The notes under the pieces were generated by a model. That model saw only the letters and a list, made by a program, of their open reading frames with translations. It ran no database searches and had not been told where the DNA came from. A stretch of DNA of 64,000 bases, taken from NCBI RefSeq assembly GCF_000169175.1, contig NZ_AAWS01000035.1, forward strand, positions 35,760 to 99,759, given 5' to 3'. The DNA comes from Microscilla marina ATCC 23134 (GTDB taxonomy: Bacteria > Bacteroidota > Bacteroidia > Cytophagales > Microscillaceae). Of the stretch, positions 36,984 through 46,920 are shown piece after piece; positions within the stretch are counted from its first letter, which is position 1, and every line of letters begins with the position of its first letter. The translations under genes were made by a program, and so were the position numbers.

Positions 36984-38018
36984 TTAGAATTTCATTCGGG
37001 GCATAGCACTTACCTTTTGGTTGGTAAACTCTCCTTGTTGGTATTTGTAATAGCCCGCAATGGCAATCATAGCCGCATTATCGGTACAATACTCAAACGC
37101 AGGAATGTACACTTGCCACTGTTGTTTAACAGCCAGGTCTGTCAATGCCTGGCGCAATCCGGCATTGGCCGAAACCCCCCCCGCAATGGCTATTTCTTTA
37201 ATGCCAGTTTCTTTGGCGGCTTTTTTTACTTTATGCAACAAAATGCGAATCAAAGTATATTGGATGCTGGCGCAAATATCAGCCATATTTTTTTCGATAA
37301 ACTGCGCGTCTTCTTTTACTTTATCGCGCAAAAAATACAAAATGTTGGTTTTTATACCGCTAAACGAGTAGTTGAGTTTGGGCATATTTACCTCAGGAAA
37401 AGGAAAAGCCAGTGGGTTGCCCTCTTGAGCATAACGGTCGATGATAGGACCACCTGGGTAAGGTAAACCCAGCAGCTTGGCTGTTTTGTCAAAAGCTTCG
37501 CCAACCGCATCGTCCAGGGTTTCACCTATTACCTCCATTTCCAGGTAATTTCTTACCAACACTATTTGGGTGTGCCCACCGCTTACAGTAAGGCAAAGAA
37601 ACGGAAATTTGGGTTTAGGCGTATCGATAAAGTGAGCCAGTACGTGGGCTTGCATGTGGTTTACCTCTACCAAAGGGATACCCAGCCCCAGGGCAAGCGA
37701 CTTGGCAAACGAGGTGCCTACCAACAATGCACCCAATAAACCAGGCCCTCTTGTAAAAGCTACGGCATTTAAATCCTTTTTGCTTACTTTTGCCATCTCA
37801 AGGGCTTGGGTGATCACCGGGACAATGTTTTTTTGGTGTGCCCGCGAGGCAAGTTCAGGTACTACACCACCGTAAGCTTCGTGTACTTGTTGGTTGGCAA
37901 TGACATTAGATAATACTTTGCCATCTTTTATTACAGCGGCAGATGTTTCGTCACAAGACGATTCTATAGCAAGTATAGTACTGGGCTTAATATTTGAGTT
38001 TAAAAAATCAGGGTTCAT
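36984..38018 (-). CDS. tsaD: tRNA N6-threonylcarbamoyltransferase TsaD
   Basis: A 344-residue cytoplasmic enzyme of normal family length. With TsaB and TsaE it transfers the threonylcarbamoyl group to A37 of ANN-decoding tRNAs, an essential modification. It has the ASKHA-fold start ILAIESSCDETSAAV, the metal-binding HMQAHVLAHF segment with both His residues, VSGGHTQIV in the nucleotide-binding region, the substrate segment GEAFDKTAKLLGLPYPGGP, AIAGGVSANAGLR, and the C-terminal CTDNAAMIAIAGYY with the Asp ligand. The tamB-like gene starts divergently 30 bp away, an arrangement I associate with this phylum; the promoters must overlap in that short gap. No oddities. Confidence 0.98.
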   Translation of the reverse strand: MNPDFLNSNIKPSTILAIESSCDETSAAVIKDGKVLSNVIANQQVHEAYGGVVPELASRAHQKNIVPVITQALEMAKVSKKDLNAVAFTRGPGLLGALLVGTSFAKSLALGLGIPLVEVNHMQAHVLAHFIDTPKPKFPFLCLTVSGGHTQIVLVRNYLEMEVIGETLDDAVGEAFDKTAKLLGLPYPGGPIIDRYAQEGNPLAFPFPEVNMPKLNYSFSGIKTNILYFLRDKVKEDAQFIEKNMADICASIQYTLIRILLHKVKKAAKETGIKEIAIAGGVSANAGLRQALTDLAVKQQWQVYIPAFEYCTDNAAMIAIAGYYKYQQGEFTNQKVSAMPRMKF

Positions 38019-38048
38019 CCTAGGCTATTAGGGTGTTAAAAAAAATAG

Positions 38049-41000
38049 ATGCAAAAAACTTTGGTAGAAAATAGTGTTACATCAAATGCTCCAAAACCGT
38101 GGCGCAAAGTAATGCGTAATGCCCGGCAAGTTATTAAAAAAATCACGATTAGAATAATAAAGTTTTTTTTGATAAGTGTTGTAGGGTTTACTGTGTTGGC
38201 TGTTTTTGCCCTTTATTTTTCGTTTACTCAAACCGTGCTTACCCAAGAAATGATGCGCTACCTGACCAGCAAAAGCGGGTTTGAGATGGAATTGGAGCAT
38301 TTAGACATAGATTGGCTCGGTTCTAAAGCCACCCTCCAGCAGGTAAGTATTCGGGATTTGCAAAAAAAGCAAATGATTTTTGCCCAACATGTAGTGGTTG
38401 ATTTTAGCTATCAAACTATATTTGCCAACAATAAAATTGTGCTTGATAGGGTAGAGGTAGACCAGGCAAGTGTAAACCTGGCTATAGATGCAGGCTCCGA
38501 ACAGCTCAACATTGTAGCATTTACCGACACATTGGGGCAACTACTTTCATCGCCCAAAGCAAAGAAGACCAAGACGGTTTCCCAAAAATTTATCATCAAA
38601 AAAATTATTCTCAAAAACAACTATTTTGGCTATGACGATAACCGCACCGAAGCCCTGATAGACCACCGTTTGTTTGACTACAACCACTTTAGCATTGACA
38701 ATATCAATCTAAAAGCCTCCCGTTTTTTGAACGTGGCAGATACTACCCAATTACAAATAGAACGACTTACAGGCAAAGAGCTGGGCAATGAGTTTCCAGT
38801 ACATCGTCTGCAGACTTTCTTCCGGGTGTTTGACCAGGGCATGGAGTTTCGAAACCTGTATTGTGGTGTAGGCAAATCTATTTTGCGCGATGAGGTGATT
38901 TTTAGGTTTGAACGCTTGAGTCACATGGGCGACTTCAACACGATGGTAGACTTTAGCGGACGCTTTAAAGAAACCATTATTCATAACGAAGATCTGGCAA
39001 GGTTTGACGAGTACTTTAGGGGTTGGCACGATGCCACCAAGGTATGGGGCAAGGTAGCGGGTAAGGTCAATGATTTTAAAGGAGACAAGGTAAGGCTGCG
39101 TTTTGGTAAAAATAGTTTTATTACGGGTAAGTTTGCCTTTAGTGGTTTGCCCAACCTGGACTCTACCCAAATGAATCTTGACTTTGACAACTCTAACTTG
39201 TTGGCAAGCGATATCAGCCGTTATGTAAACAGTCCCTCCACTGATACTATTTTGCAGAAGTTTGGCAATATACAATATCAGGGTTCCTTTGTGGGTACCA
39301 TGAACGACTTTGTAGCTACAGGCAAGGTACGCACCGACCTGGGAACCATTATTACCGATGCCCGGTTTCAGTTACACGCCAACGAAGCTTTGTCGGCTTA
39401 CCAGGGCAAGGTGGCTACTCAGGAACTCGACTTGGGCAAACTGCTCAATCGCCCTGATTTATTGCAAAGTGTAACCCTAAAGGGTACCATCGATGGGGTG
39501 GGCTTTTCTACCAAGAGCGCGGTTTTTTCACTCAATGCTGCTATAGAAAAAATAGGAGTGAATGGCTACGATTACCGCAACATAGAGGTAAATGGTGAAC
39601 TGGGTAAAAAACGGTTCAAAGGATATTTTTTATCGCTTGATCCCAACTTCAATTTAGAAATGAAGGGCGAGATTAACTTTGCCTATAAAGACTCGACGAT
39701 CAAACGTTTGCCTCAAGGAAAATTTGACCTTGAGTCTACCATAAAAAACGTTGACTTTCAGGCAATTGGTTTATCTGCCTACCCTGCCCGTATTCAGGGC
39801 AACCTATTGATGGATATTTATGGCTTAAGCCTGGACAGTCTGGTAGGGACTGTAGAATTGAGCAAAGCCTATTTTCAATACAAAGACAAGACAATTGCCC
39901 CTGAAAAAGAGTTTTTGTTTAGCTCTTTTGAGAAAAAAGACCGCACCGGAGCCTATCATCGTACCGTCGATTTTAATTCAGCGTTTTTGAAAGCACACTT
40001 TGAGGGCGATTTTTTGTTTTCTCAGCTTGCCGCCAATATTCCGGAGCTTCGTCACGAGTACCAAATGAGCCTACGCAATAACCCCAAAGAAATCAAAGAT
40101 TATTACGAAGAAAAAAAGAAAAAACCCAGTCCAAAATTTAACCTGGCTTATAGTTTTACCTTCAAAAATATCAACCCTGTGTTGAACTTTTTAGACGTAG
40201 ATGCATCCGTTTCGCCCGATGTCAACTTTGAAGGGTACCTGGTGCAAGACTCTACCTCTATGATTGCCACCATTCACAGTACCAATGATATTCCTCAGAT
40301 AAGCTACCTTGACAATCAATTGTTCGATACTGGTTTAGACTTATCGTCGCGTCGTAAAATAGATAGTGCCAGTGTAGATGTTGAGTTTTACATTAAATCA
40401 AACAAGCAAAATTTTGGGGGCTTTACTACCGATAGTTTACTCATTACTACCCGTTGGCAGCGCGACAGCATCAACTTTTCGGTCAATGTAGCACAAACCC
40501 CCCAGCTGGAAGATTCTATTCGAAATTTTCTGAAGCTTGCCGGAGGCATCAAAATCACCTCTGAACGTACCGACATTGCTTTCAAAGATTCTTATATGGA
40601 CATTTTTAACCATCGTTGGACAGTACTTAACTCTCACCTGATTACGATTAGGGACTCATCGGTAGTGGTAGACCATTTGTTGATCAAAAGAGGTCAGAAA
40701 CGAGCCACTATTTTGTTAGATGGCAAGATGGGTTACAACGATCAGGATACGATGCGGCTCGATGTTAACAATATAAGAATAGGGGCATTTGCCCACTTGT
40801 TTGGAGTAAACGCCAGTGGCTTGGTCAGAAGCTCGTTCAAGGTGCACCACGCCTATCAAAAGCCACAGGTGGTGGGTGAGGCTTATATTTATAATATGAT
40901 GCTGGACAGCGTGCTCATTGGCGACTTGATGATAAATAAGCTCAACTGGAACGACTCGCTCAAAAAAGCAGCCATTGACTTTGACGTGTACCGACGAAGT

Positions 41001-42836
41001 ATGCAACCTATGTTGAGCGTATATGGCACCTATGATCCGTTTGCCCCACTAGATCGGCGTTTTGATGTATTGGCTAAGTTGCAGGGAATGAATTTACAGA
41101 TTTTATCGCCTTTTGCCAAGCCTTACCTTAGCAAGTTAGATGGCTCTGCCAATGGGCGTCTCAAGCTTTTGGGTTCGCTCGACAAGCCAGTGCTGGAGGG
41201 CAGTGTAGACGTAGTCAACGGAACATTTAAGATCAATTACCTGGGTTCTAAGTTTTATTTTTCTGACCGAATCTTTTTTAAACGCAACGAAATTGGTGTC
41301 AAACGATTGACATTGTACGACAACTGGGACAGCTACCAGGCAGAGTCAAAGCAGCGCGTATTAAAGGTAGGTGGAGGGATTTACCACGACTACTTTAGTA
41401 ACTTTTTGATGGCCATCGAGGGAACGTTTAATAACCTAAAGGTGATCAACAAACCTGCTGTTCCAAACGAGGTATTTTATGGCGAAGCCTACGCCTCGGG
41501 CAACCTAAGAGTAACGGGTTACATCGATAACATGGTAGAACTCAAAGTAAACGCTACCAGCGATAAGGGCACCAAGGTTTATATGCCGTTGGATGGCTAC
41601 ACAGAGGTATCAAAGAAGAGTTATATCGAGTTTGTAAACTTCAGCGATACCCTGCAGAAAAAACTATCTTCTGTGGTAAAAAAGGTAGACCTTACGGGTT
41701 TTAAAATGGACTTTAACCTGGACTTGAACGACAATGCTCAGTTTGAGATTATTTTTGATGCCCAGGCGGGCGATCTGATCAGGGCAACTGGCAGTGGTAA
41801 AATAAACCTGGAGATGGACGAAGAGGGAGATTTTAGTATTTTTGGTGACTACATCATTTCTAAGGGAACTTACAATTTTACCTTACTCAACCTGATCAAC
41901 AAAGGATTTAACATCAATGCGGGAAGCCGGGTAGTATTTAATGGCGATTTATACGATAGTAATATCAATATAAGTGCGGGTTATCAGCGGCAGGTGTCAT
42001 TGATGCCGCTTATTAATTTAGACCAGGTGACTGACCCACAAAACCCCGAATACAGAAGACGTTATCCGGTCAATGTATTGCTCAACCTAAGAGGCAAACT
42101 CATGAGCCCCGAAATCAAACTGGACATTGACTTAAGCGAGGCTCAAAAGACCCCCAATGTGGTATTGCAAGATGCCATTAGAGACTTAAGGTCTATCATT
42201 AGGCTCGACGAACAGCAACTCAATCGTCAGGTATTCAGTGTATTGGTGCTGCAAAGGCTTGCCCCCAGGGTTACTGGGTTTACTGGATTGGGAGCTGCTA
42301 CTGGCAGTAGCCTTACCGAGCTGTTGTCAAACCAATTGAGCAACTGGGTTTCTCAGGTAGACAAAAACCTGGAGCTTACGCTTGACCTGGACCCTAGTGC
42401 CCTGGATGCTGCCCAACTCAATGTGTCTTATAGTTTGCTTGATGGCAGGTTGCGCATTAGCAGGGCAGGTGGATTTACCAACACCCAAAACCAAACTGAT
42501 GTGGCAAGTGTAGTAGGAGAGTGGACTATAGAATATATGCTGAGTGATGACGGACGCTTTAGGGCAAAAATGTACAATAAAAATAACCAAAGCCCTTTGG
42601 GTAATATCAACTTGAGCAATGCTTCAAACACCACGGCAGGCTTTAGCATGTTGTATACCGAGAGTTTTTCGAGCCTGAGGGACTTGTTGAGGTTTGGCAA
42701 GAAGAAAAAGCCCGGAAAAAAGCCTGGTAAAGAGAAGAAAAAATACACAAAAAAGGCGAAAAAAATTAAAAATAACTCACCACTTATGCCGCCCAAAAAA
42801 ACAGATGATTCCTCTAAAAAAGGTGCCAATTACTGA
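38049..42836 (+). CDS. tamB: TamB-family translocation/assembly protein
   Basis: A 1595-residue envelope protein anchored by an N-terminal membrane helix (about residues 38-60: FFLISVVGFTVLAVFALYF). The body is a long series of short amphipathic strands, as in the AsmA/TamB bridge-like β-taco proteins, and the last 450 residues are the DUF490/TamB_C domain (e.g. GSLDKPVLEGSVDVVNGTF, GDYIISKGTYNFTLLNL, ELLSNQLSNWVSQV). TamB proteins span the periplasm and move phospholipids or help insert outer-membrane proteins with a BamA-like partner. The final 60 residues are very basic and Lys-rich (KKKKPGKKPGK), a common tail in Bacteroidota versions. The gene name is by family, not proven orthology. Divergent from tsaD. 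Confidence 0.9.
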   Translation: MQKTLVENSVTSNAPKPWRKVMRNARQVIKKITIRIIKFFLISVVGFTVLAVFALYFSFTQTVLTQEMMRYLTSKSGFEMELEHLDIDWLGSKATLQQVSIRDLQKKQMIFAQHVVVDFSYQTIFANNKIVLDRVEVDQASVNLAIDAGSEQLNIVAFTDTLGQLLSSPKAKKTKTVSQKFIIKKIILKNNYFGYDDNRTEALIDHRLFDYNHFSIDNINLKASRFLNVADTTQLQIERLTGKELGNEFPVHRLQTFFRVFDQGMEFRNLYCGVGKSILRDEVIFRFERLSHMGDFNTMVDFSGRFKETIIHNEDLARFDEYFRGWHDATKVWGKVAGKVNDFKGDKVRLRFGKNSFITGKFAFSGLPNLDSTQMNLDFDNSNLLASDISRYVNSPSTDTILQKFGNIQYQGSFVGTMNDFVATGKVRTDLGTIITDARFQLHANEALSAYQGKVATQELDLGKLLNRPDLLQSVTLKGTIDGVGFSTKSAVFSLNAAIEKIGVNGYDYRNIEVNGELGKKRFKGYFLSLDPNFNLEMKGEINFAYKDSTIKRLPQGKFDLESTIKNVDFQAIGLSAYPARIQGNLLMDIYGLSLDSLVGTVELSKAYFQYKDKTIAPEKEFLFSSFEKKDRTGAYHRTVDFNSAFLKAHFEGDFLFSQLAANIPELRHEYQMSLRNNPKEIKDYYEEKKKKPSPKFNLAYSFTFKNINPVLNFLDVDASVSPDVNFEGYLVQDSTSMIATIHSTNDIPQISYLDNQLFDTGLDLSSRRKIDSASVDVEFYIKSNKQNFGGFTTDSLLITTRWQRDSINFSVNVAQTPQLEDSIRNFLKLAGGIKITSERTDIAFKDSYMDIFNHRWTVLNSHLITIRDSSVVVDHLLIKRGQKRATILLDGKMGYNDQDTMRLDVNNIRIGAFAHLFGVNASGLVRSSFKVHHAYQKPQVVGEAYIYNMMLDSVLIGDLMINKLNWNDSLKKAAIDFDVYRRSMQPMLSVYGTYDPFAPLDRRFDVLAKLQGMNLQILSPFAKPYLSKLDGSANGRLKLLGSLDKPVLEGSVDVVNGTFKINYLGSKFYFSDRIFFKRNEIGVKRLTLYDNWDSYQAESKQRVLKVGGGIYHDYFSNFLMAIEGTFNNLKVINKPAVPNEVFYGEAYASGNLRVTGYIDNMVELKVNATSDKGTKVYMPLDGYTEVSKKSYIEFVNFSDTLQKKLSSVVKKVDLTGFKMDFNLDLNDNAQFEIIFDAQAGDLIRATGSGKINLEMDEEGDFSIFGDYIISKGTYNFTLLNLINKGFNINAGSRVVFNGDLYDSNINISAGYQRQVSLMPLINLDQVTDPQNPEYRRRYPVNVLLNLRGKLMSPEIKLDIDLSEAQKTPNVVLQDAIRDLRSIIRLDEQQLNRQVFSVLVLQRLAPRVTGFTGLGAATGSSLTELLSNQLSNWVSQVDKNLELTLDLDPSALDAAQLNVSYSLLDGRLRISRAGGFTNTQNQTDVASVVGEWTIEYMLSDDGRFRAKMYNKNNQSPLGNINLSNASNTTAGFSMLYTESFSSLRDLLRFGKKKKPGKKPGKEKKKYTKKAKKIKNNSPLMPPKKTDDSSKKGANY

Positions 42837-42916
42837 TTTATGAAAACATTTTAGTTGTGGAGAGGTTTTGTGTAAATCAATATCAATTTGACACATTCCT
42901 AAAGAATTTCTTCTAC

Positions 42917-44260
42917 ATGAATTCAATCACTGTTTTTTGGTTTCGCCGCGACTTAAGGTTGCACGACAATACGGGTTTATATGAAGCATTGAAAAACGAA
43001 CAAAATGTACTGCCCATTTTCATTTTTGATCGCCACATTTTAGACGATCTCGAAGACAAAAAAGACCTTCGGGTTGCTTACATCTATGCTGCATTGCAGC
43101 AAATACAACAATCGCTTGCCGATGATCTCCAAAGCAGCTTAAAGGTGTACTACGACTACCCCGAACAAGTATTTGAGCAATTGACGCAAGCCGGTATAAC
43201 CCTCAATGGTGAAACCTATCAGGTAAAATCGGTTTATACCAACCACGACTACGAACCTTATGCCCGGCAACGTGATGAAAAAGTGCAGCAAATACTCTCA
43301 AATTCGGGCGTTGCCTGGCATAGCTTCAAAGATCAGGTGATTTTTGAAAAGCAAGAAGTACTGACCAATGCCGACAAACCCTATACAGTGTTTACACCTT
43401 ACAGCAAAAAGTGGAAGCACCACCTGACTGATGCTCACCTGCAAGAACGTTTGGTAGCATCACACGCCCAAAACCTGCTTAAGTTAAGCCCGCAACTGCC
43501 CTTGATGCCCTTAGAAAAAACAGGGTTTGTAGATATAAACAAGAGTTTTTCATCCAAAACTATCAAAAAACAGTTGGTGATTGACTACCAGCAAAACCGC
43601 GACTTTCCGGCAGTACAAGGTACCAGCCGCCTTAGCGTGCACTTGCGTTTTGGTACAGTAAGCATTCGCAAAATAGTAAAGGCTGCCCAAAAATACAGTG
43701 ATACCTGGCTTAATGAGTTGATTTGGCGGGAATTTTATATGATGATTTTATACAGTTTTCCACACGTAGTTGATAAATCGTTTAAACCCGCCTACGACTG
43801 TATCCAGTGGCGCAACAACCCCGATGAGTTTAAACGTTGGTGTGAGGGAACCACTGGCTACCCTATAGTAGACGCCGGCATGCGCGAGTTGAACACGACT
43901 GGTTTTATGCATAACAGGGTGCGTATGATTACAGCGAGTTTTTTGACCAAACATTTGTTGATAGACTGGAGGTGGGGAGAGGCGTACTTTGCCAAAAAAT
44001 TGCTTGACTATGACCTTTCGGCAAATAATGGAGGGTGGCAGTGGGCGGCAGGCTCGGGTTGCGATGCTGCCCCTTATTTCAGGGTATTTAACCCTTATGC
44101 CCAAACCGAAAAGTTTGACAAGCAACGCCAGTATATCAGGCAATGGGTGCCTGAGTTTGAGTTGTCGCGTTACCCTGCGCCTATTGTAGAGCACAAGTTT
44201 GCCCGACAGCGCGCCCTGGATACTTACAAAGCTGGTTTGAGCAAAGAGGCGACGGTCTAA
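42917..44260 (+). CDS. phrB: Deoxyribodipyrimidine photolyase
   Basis: A 447-residue cryptochrome/photolyase enzyme that reverses cyclobutane pyrimidine dimers using blue light and FAD. ATG 42917 (MNSITVFWFRRDLRLHDN) is chosen because this is the conserved family N-terminus; ATG 42857 would add 20 unrelated residues. The N-terminal α/β antenna domain (1-130) is followed by the helical FAD domain with TSRLSVHLRFGTVS, WREFYMMIL, TGYPIVDAGMREL, MHNRVRM and SANNGGWQWAAGSGCDAAPYF in segments, all FAD- or DNA-binding signatures of class I CPD photolyases. It sits 80 bp after tamB on the same strand and converges on the RNA ligase gene (8-bp gap). Confidence 0.96.
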   Translation: MNSITVFWFRRDLRLHDNTGLYEALKNEQNVLPIFIFDRHILDDLEDKKDLRVAYIYAALQQIQQSLADDLQSSLKVYYDYPEQVFEQLTQAGITLNGETYQVKSVYTNHDYEPYARQRDEKVQQILSNSGVAWHSFKDQVIFEKQEVLTNADKPYTVFTPYSKKWKHHLTDAHLQERLVASHAQNLLKLSPQLPLMPLEKTGFVDINKSFSSKTIKKQLVIDYQQNRDFPAVQGTSRLSVHLRFGTVSIRKIVKAAQKYSDTWLNELIWREFYMMILYSFPHVVDKSFKPAYDCIQWRNNPDEFKRWCEGTTGYPIVDAGMRELNTTGFMHNRVRMITASFLTKHLLIDWRWGEAYFAKKLLDYDLSANNGGWQWAAGSGCDAAPYFRVFNPYAQTEKFDKQRQYIRQWVPEFELSRYPAPIVEHKFARQRALDTYKAGLSKEATV

Positions 44261-44268
44261 CAGCAAAG

Positions 44269-46368
44269 CTACCCCGCCAGTACTTTGTTTCTTATGCGTT
44301 GCAAGCGTTGCCGGGTTTGACAGTGTGCCAGTAAAATTTCGGTGACAATTTCGGCAAAATTGGTGGCTTTGCCGTGGGCTTGATAAGCGTGCCACCCTCT
44401 AAACGCTAAACTCTCTCGCAGGCTATTTTGACGACGGGCGTAGCTCAAGGCAAACAACTTGTTAGCTTCGGTGGGAGTGTGGGTAGCCTTGCCGATGGCT
44501 TTGTGTGCCCCCGTTACAAAGTCTTGCAACCATTGGATCAAGTGTTGGACGGCTGTCGCCAATGTATTTGAAAACGCTTGAATATTGGGGCGCAAGCCAG
44601 GGGCAACCCCTGCCAGCATATCGGCTATTTCACCCTTGAGGGTTGCTTGCCAAATATATATCTCGTTGCTTTCGTGTGCCACGAGTTGATGCAGTTTTTG
44701 GTACCACTTGTTTTTTACCTTATAAAACCTGTCATCCGGAAAACGTAAAATATACCCTTCGCCCCGCCGCTCTGTGGCTACTGTCTCTACAAAACGTTGC
44801 GCCTCTTCAAGATTTGCCAAAATACCTACCTGTTTGATATGGGCTACTTGGTGCCGTTGGGCAAGTGCCACCATGGTGTCAAAGTTGAGGTAATGCCCTG
44901 TTGTAGTATGGCGCACTACAGTCAATACCAGGCGGTCGTTGGGGTGGTCAAGCACTATGGGGTGTTGGCGGCTACACCACTCAAAGCAAGGAGTCCAGCC
45001 TGCCTTAAGCAGTGCTTGCACCATAGGTAGGTAGCCAGTAGTTGCCCCGTTTTTTTGTTGCCTTTCGGCGAAAGCCCCTGCCTGATCAGCAATCGTAGAT
45101 AAACCCTTGCGGGTAGTCCAGCGCAAGGTTCCCTGCCATACTATAGGTGCCACCAGTGAGCCGTCTAGTTTTTCAAGCACCAGGCAAGGGTGTGTCCAGT
45201 CAATATTGGTCAGACGACTCTCTTCATTTTCGTCTATTCTAAAAAACTTGTGCAACTTGCGGTGTACCAACTCACCCCTTTTGTTGAAAATAAGTCCCCG
45301 ACACTCGCGGCGGAGCGCATAAATACTGGCCACCGATGGGTGCATTGCCTGAGCTACGGGCAAAAATGAATACTTGAGCTGGTTTTTGTAGTCTACTATT
45401 TGGTAAGTATCACGTGTATATACCTGAAACTCGTCGCGTTCGGCAATGGCAGGCAATACATCCTGGAGGTGTTTGATCAGAGGGAAGCCTCGCTCGCCCA
45501 AGGCTGCAATGTGGCTGTGGGTATGCAGCAATTGTTTGAAATGTGGCTCTAGCTTCTGGCGAATGGTTTGCACCACTTCTTCCACCTTTTCGGGCAAGTC
45601 AAAGCCAGGGTGTGTTCGACAAAAGCTCCTCCATAGGCGTTGACTACCTTTACCACGGGCAAAAGTACCCTCAAAAAAACGAGCTGCCATCCCTAGAGGA
45701 GTGCCCCGCTCTACTGAAGTCTCCCGAAAAGATGCCAGGACCTGGGCAAGGTTTAGGTTGTAATGAGTAAGCAACCAATAAAAGCCAAACAAATCTTTGG
45801 GGCGCCATTTATCACGTTTGCGCTCAAACAAACCGTAAAACTTCCAACCTGCCGAAGTTTCACGGTGCACCATTTTTAGTTGTGGGAGCGCATGTGTTGC
45901 CAATACAGTAGCGTAAGCACGGGTGGTAGCAACAGGTACTACAGGGTCGGCGTAACTAATGTCTATTTGGGCGTTCAGCAAAGCATCTTGGTGGGCCACT
46001 TTTGCCTGCACAAAAATACGTAAGCCTGGGTCTTTGGCTTCAGCCCAGGTCACCTCGCTGTGCAAGCCTTTGGTTAAAAAACGAACCTCGTCGTCAGGAG
46101 CAGGCACCTGGTTTAAGATGTGCCGCCAGGCTTCTTCCATTGCCTCAACTGCCATTGGGGTTTGCACCATAAAATCAATATCGCCTGGCATCCATTTACC
46201 TGGTGCATACCAGTGCCGCGACATCATTCCTCCCCGTAGCACCAATGTTTGGCTAAACTCAGTCGTGGCTACCCGCCGAATGATCCCCTCGAACACGTGC
46301 AGTTGCAACAGCTCGGCTGGGGTATACACAGATTGTTGCGCTATTTGTTGTAGTTGTTGAATAAGCAT
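44269..46368 (-). CDS. AbiEii-type nucleotidyltransferase fused to RNA ligase
   Basis: A 699-residue cytoplasmic fusion. Residues 1-285 form an AbiEii/MenT-type nucleotidyltransferase: LVLRGGMMSRHW (Gly46-Gly47), PGDIDFMV (Asp63, Asp65), third acidic residue in QIDISYADPV (Asp136), and RPKDLFGFYWLL as the helical family motif. Residues 330-600 resemble T4 Rnl1: RRECRGLIF, motif I LEKLDGSLV with nucleotidyl-accepting Lys400, motif III CFEWCSR, motif IV GEGYILRF (Glu537) and motif V YKVKNKWY (Lys550, Lys552). The last 100 residues are helical. All catalytic residues seem present. AbiEii relatives add nucleotides to tRNA 3' ends; Rnl1 ligates cleaved tRNA. A combined RNA end-processing enzyme, for repair or defence, is therefore plausible. 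The gene upstream is probably co-transcribed. Confidence 0.85.
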   Translation of the reverse strand: MLIQQLQQIAQQSVYTPAELLQLHVFEGIIRRVATTEFSQTLVLRGGMMSRHWYAPGKWMPGDIDFMVQTPMAVEAMEEAWRHILNQVPAPDDEVRFLTKGLHSEVTWAEAKDPGLRIFVQAKVAHQDALLNAQIDISYADPVVPVATTRAYATVLATHALPQLKMVHRETSAGWKFYGLFERKRDKWRPKDLFGFYWLLTHYNLNLAQVLASFRETSVERGTPLGMAARFFEGTFARGKGSQRLWRSFCRTHPGFDLPEKVEEVVQTIRQKLEPHFKQLLHTHSHIAALGERGFPLIKHLQDVLPAIAERDEFQVYTRDTYQIVDYKNQLKYSFLPVAQAMHPSVASIYALRRECRGLIFNKRGELVHRKLHKFFRIDENEESRLTNIDWTHPCLVLEKLDGSLVAPIVWQGTLRWTTRKGLSTIADQAGAFAERQQKNGATTGYLPMVQALLKAGWTPCFEWCSRQHPIVLDHPNDRLVLTVVRHTTTGHYLNFDTMVALAQRHQVAHIKQVGILANLEEAQRFVETVATERRGEGYILRFPDDRFYKVKNKWYQKLHQLVAHESNEIYIWQATLKGEIADMLAGVAPGLRPNIQAFSNTLATAVQHLIQWLQDFVTGAHKAIGKATHTPTEANKLFALSYARRQNSLRESLAFRGWHAYQAHGKATNFAEIVTEILLAHCQTRQRLQRIRNKVLAG

Positions 46369-46401
46369 GTGGGTGGTTTTATCTTCTTTGACCGTATAAT
46401 C

Positions 46402-46920
46402 TTACGCAAAAAACTGCATGTCCAGTGCTTGAAACTTGTCTATTACTGGCTGAAGCATATACCACTCTTCGGGTAAGTCTGAGTGCCATTTGAGCGAGAT
46501 ATGACCACTGTAGTGGTGCAGGCGCAGTTCATGATAAGTACCATCACGAATGATTAATTCGGGTTTAGGCGGCAAAGGCATCGTAAAGGCAAGCCCTTGG
46601 GTGTGTTCGTTGAGTTCTCTAAAACTATCTGGTGCCAACAAACAAGTTTGGGTGGTAATGGTAGGAACAAAGTCGTGCAAATTCATTTGTCCCGAAAGGT
46701 TTGCCTGTTGAAAATTCTGAAAGTCTTTGCCACTGTCCCAAGTCATTTTTTTTATAAAAATGCCCTCAGGAGTTTGATAGACTCTGAGTGCGTACAATTG
46801 TTGGGCGTTGGGTTCGCGCAGTAGCTCTATATCGCCTGCCCTGCCCAAATGGTTAAAATAGCTTAGTACCAAACGACGAAAGCTTTCCCACTTCTCATAT
46901 TTTATTGCATTCATTCCCAC
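46402..46920 (-). CDS. Unknown partner of RNA ligase fusion
   Basis: A 172-residue soluble protein of no family I recognise. It has many Trp/Tyr/His residues and short strands (LYALRVYQTPEGIFIKKMTW, YHELRLHHYSGHISLKWHS), suggesting a compact α/β domain. The first Met (MGMNAIKYEK) or the second two codons later may be the start. It lies 33 bp upstream of the nucleotidyltransferase-RNA ligase gene on the same strand, which makes an operon likely. It is not an AbiEi-like winged-helix antitoxin by eye. A regulatory, antitoxin or RNA-recognition role is possible but unsupported. Confidence 0.6.
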   Translation of the reverse strand: MGMNAIKYEKWESFRRLVLSYFNHLGRAGDIELLREPNAQQLYALRVYQTPEGIFIKKMTWDSGKDFQNFQQANLSGQMNLHDFVPTITTQTCLLAPDSFRELNEHTQGLAFTMPLPPKPELIIRDGTYHELRLHHYSGHISLKWHSDLPEEWYMLQPVIDKFQALDMQFFA

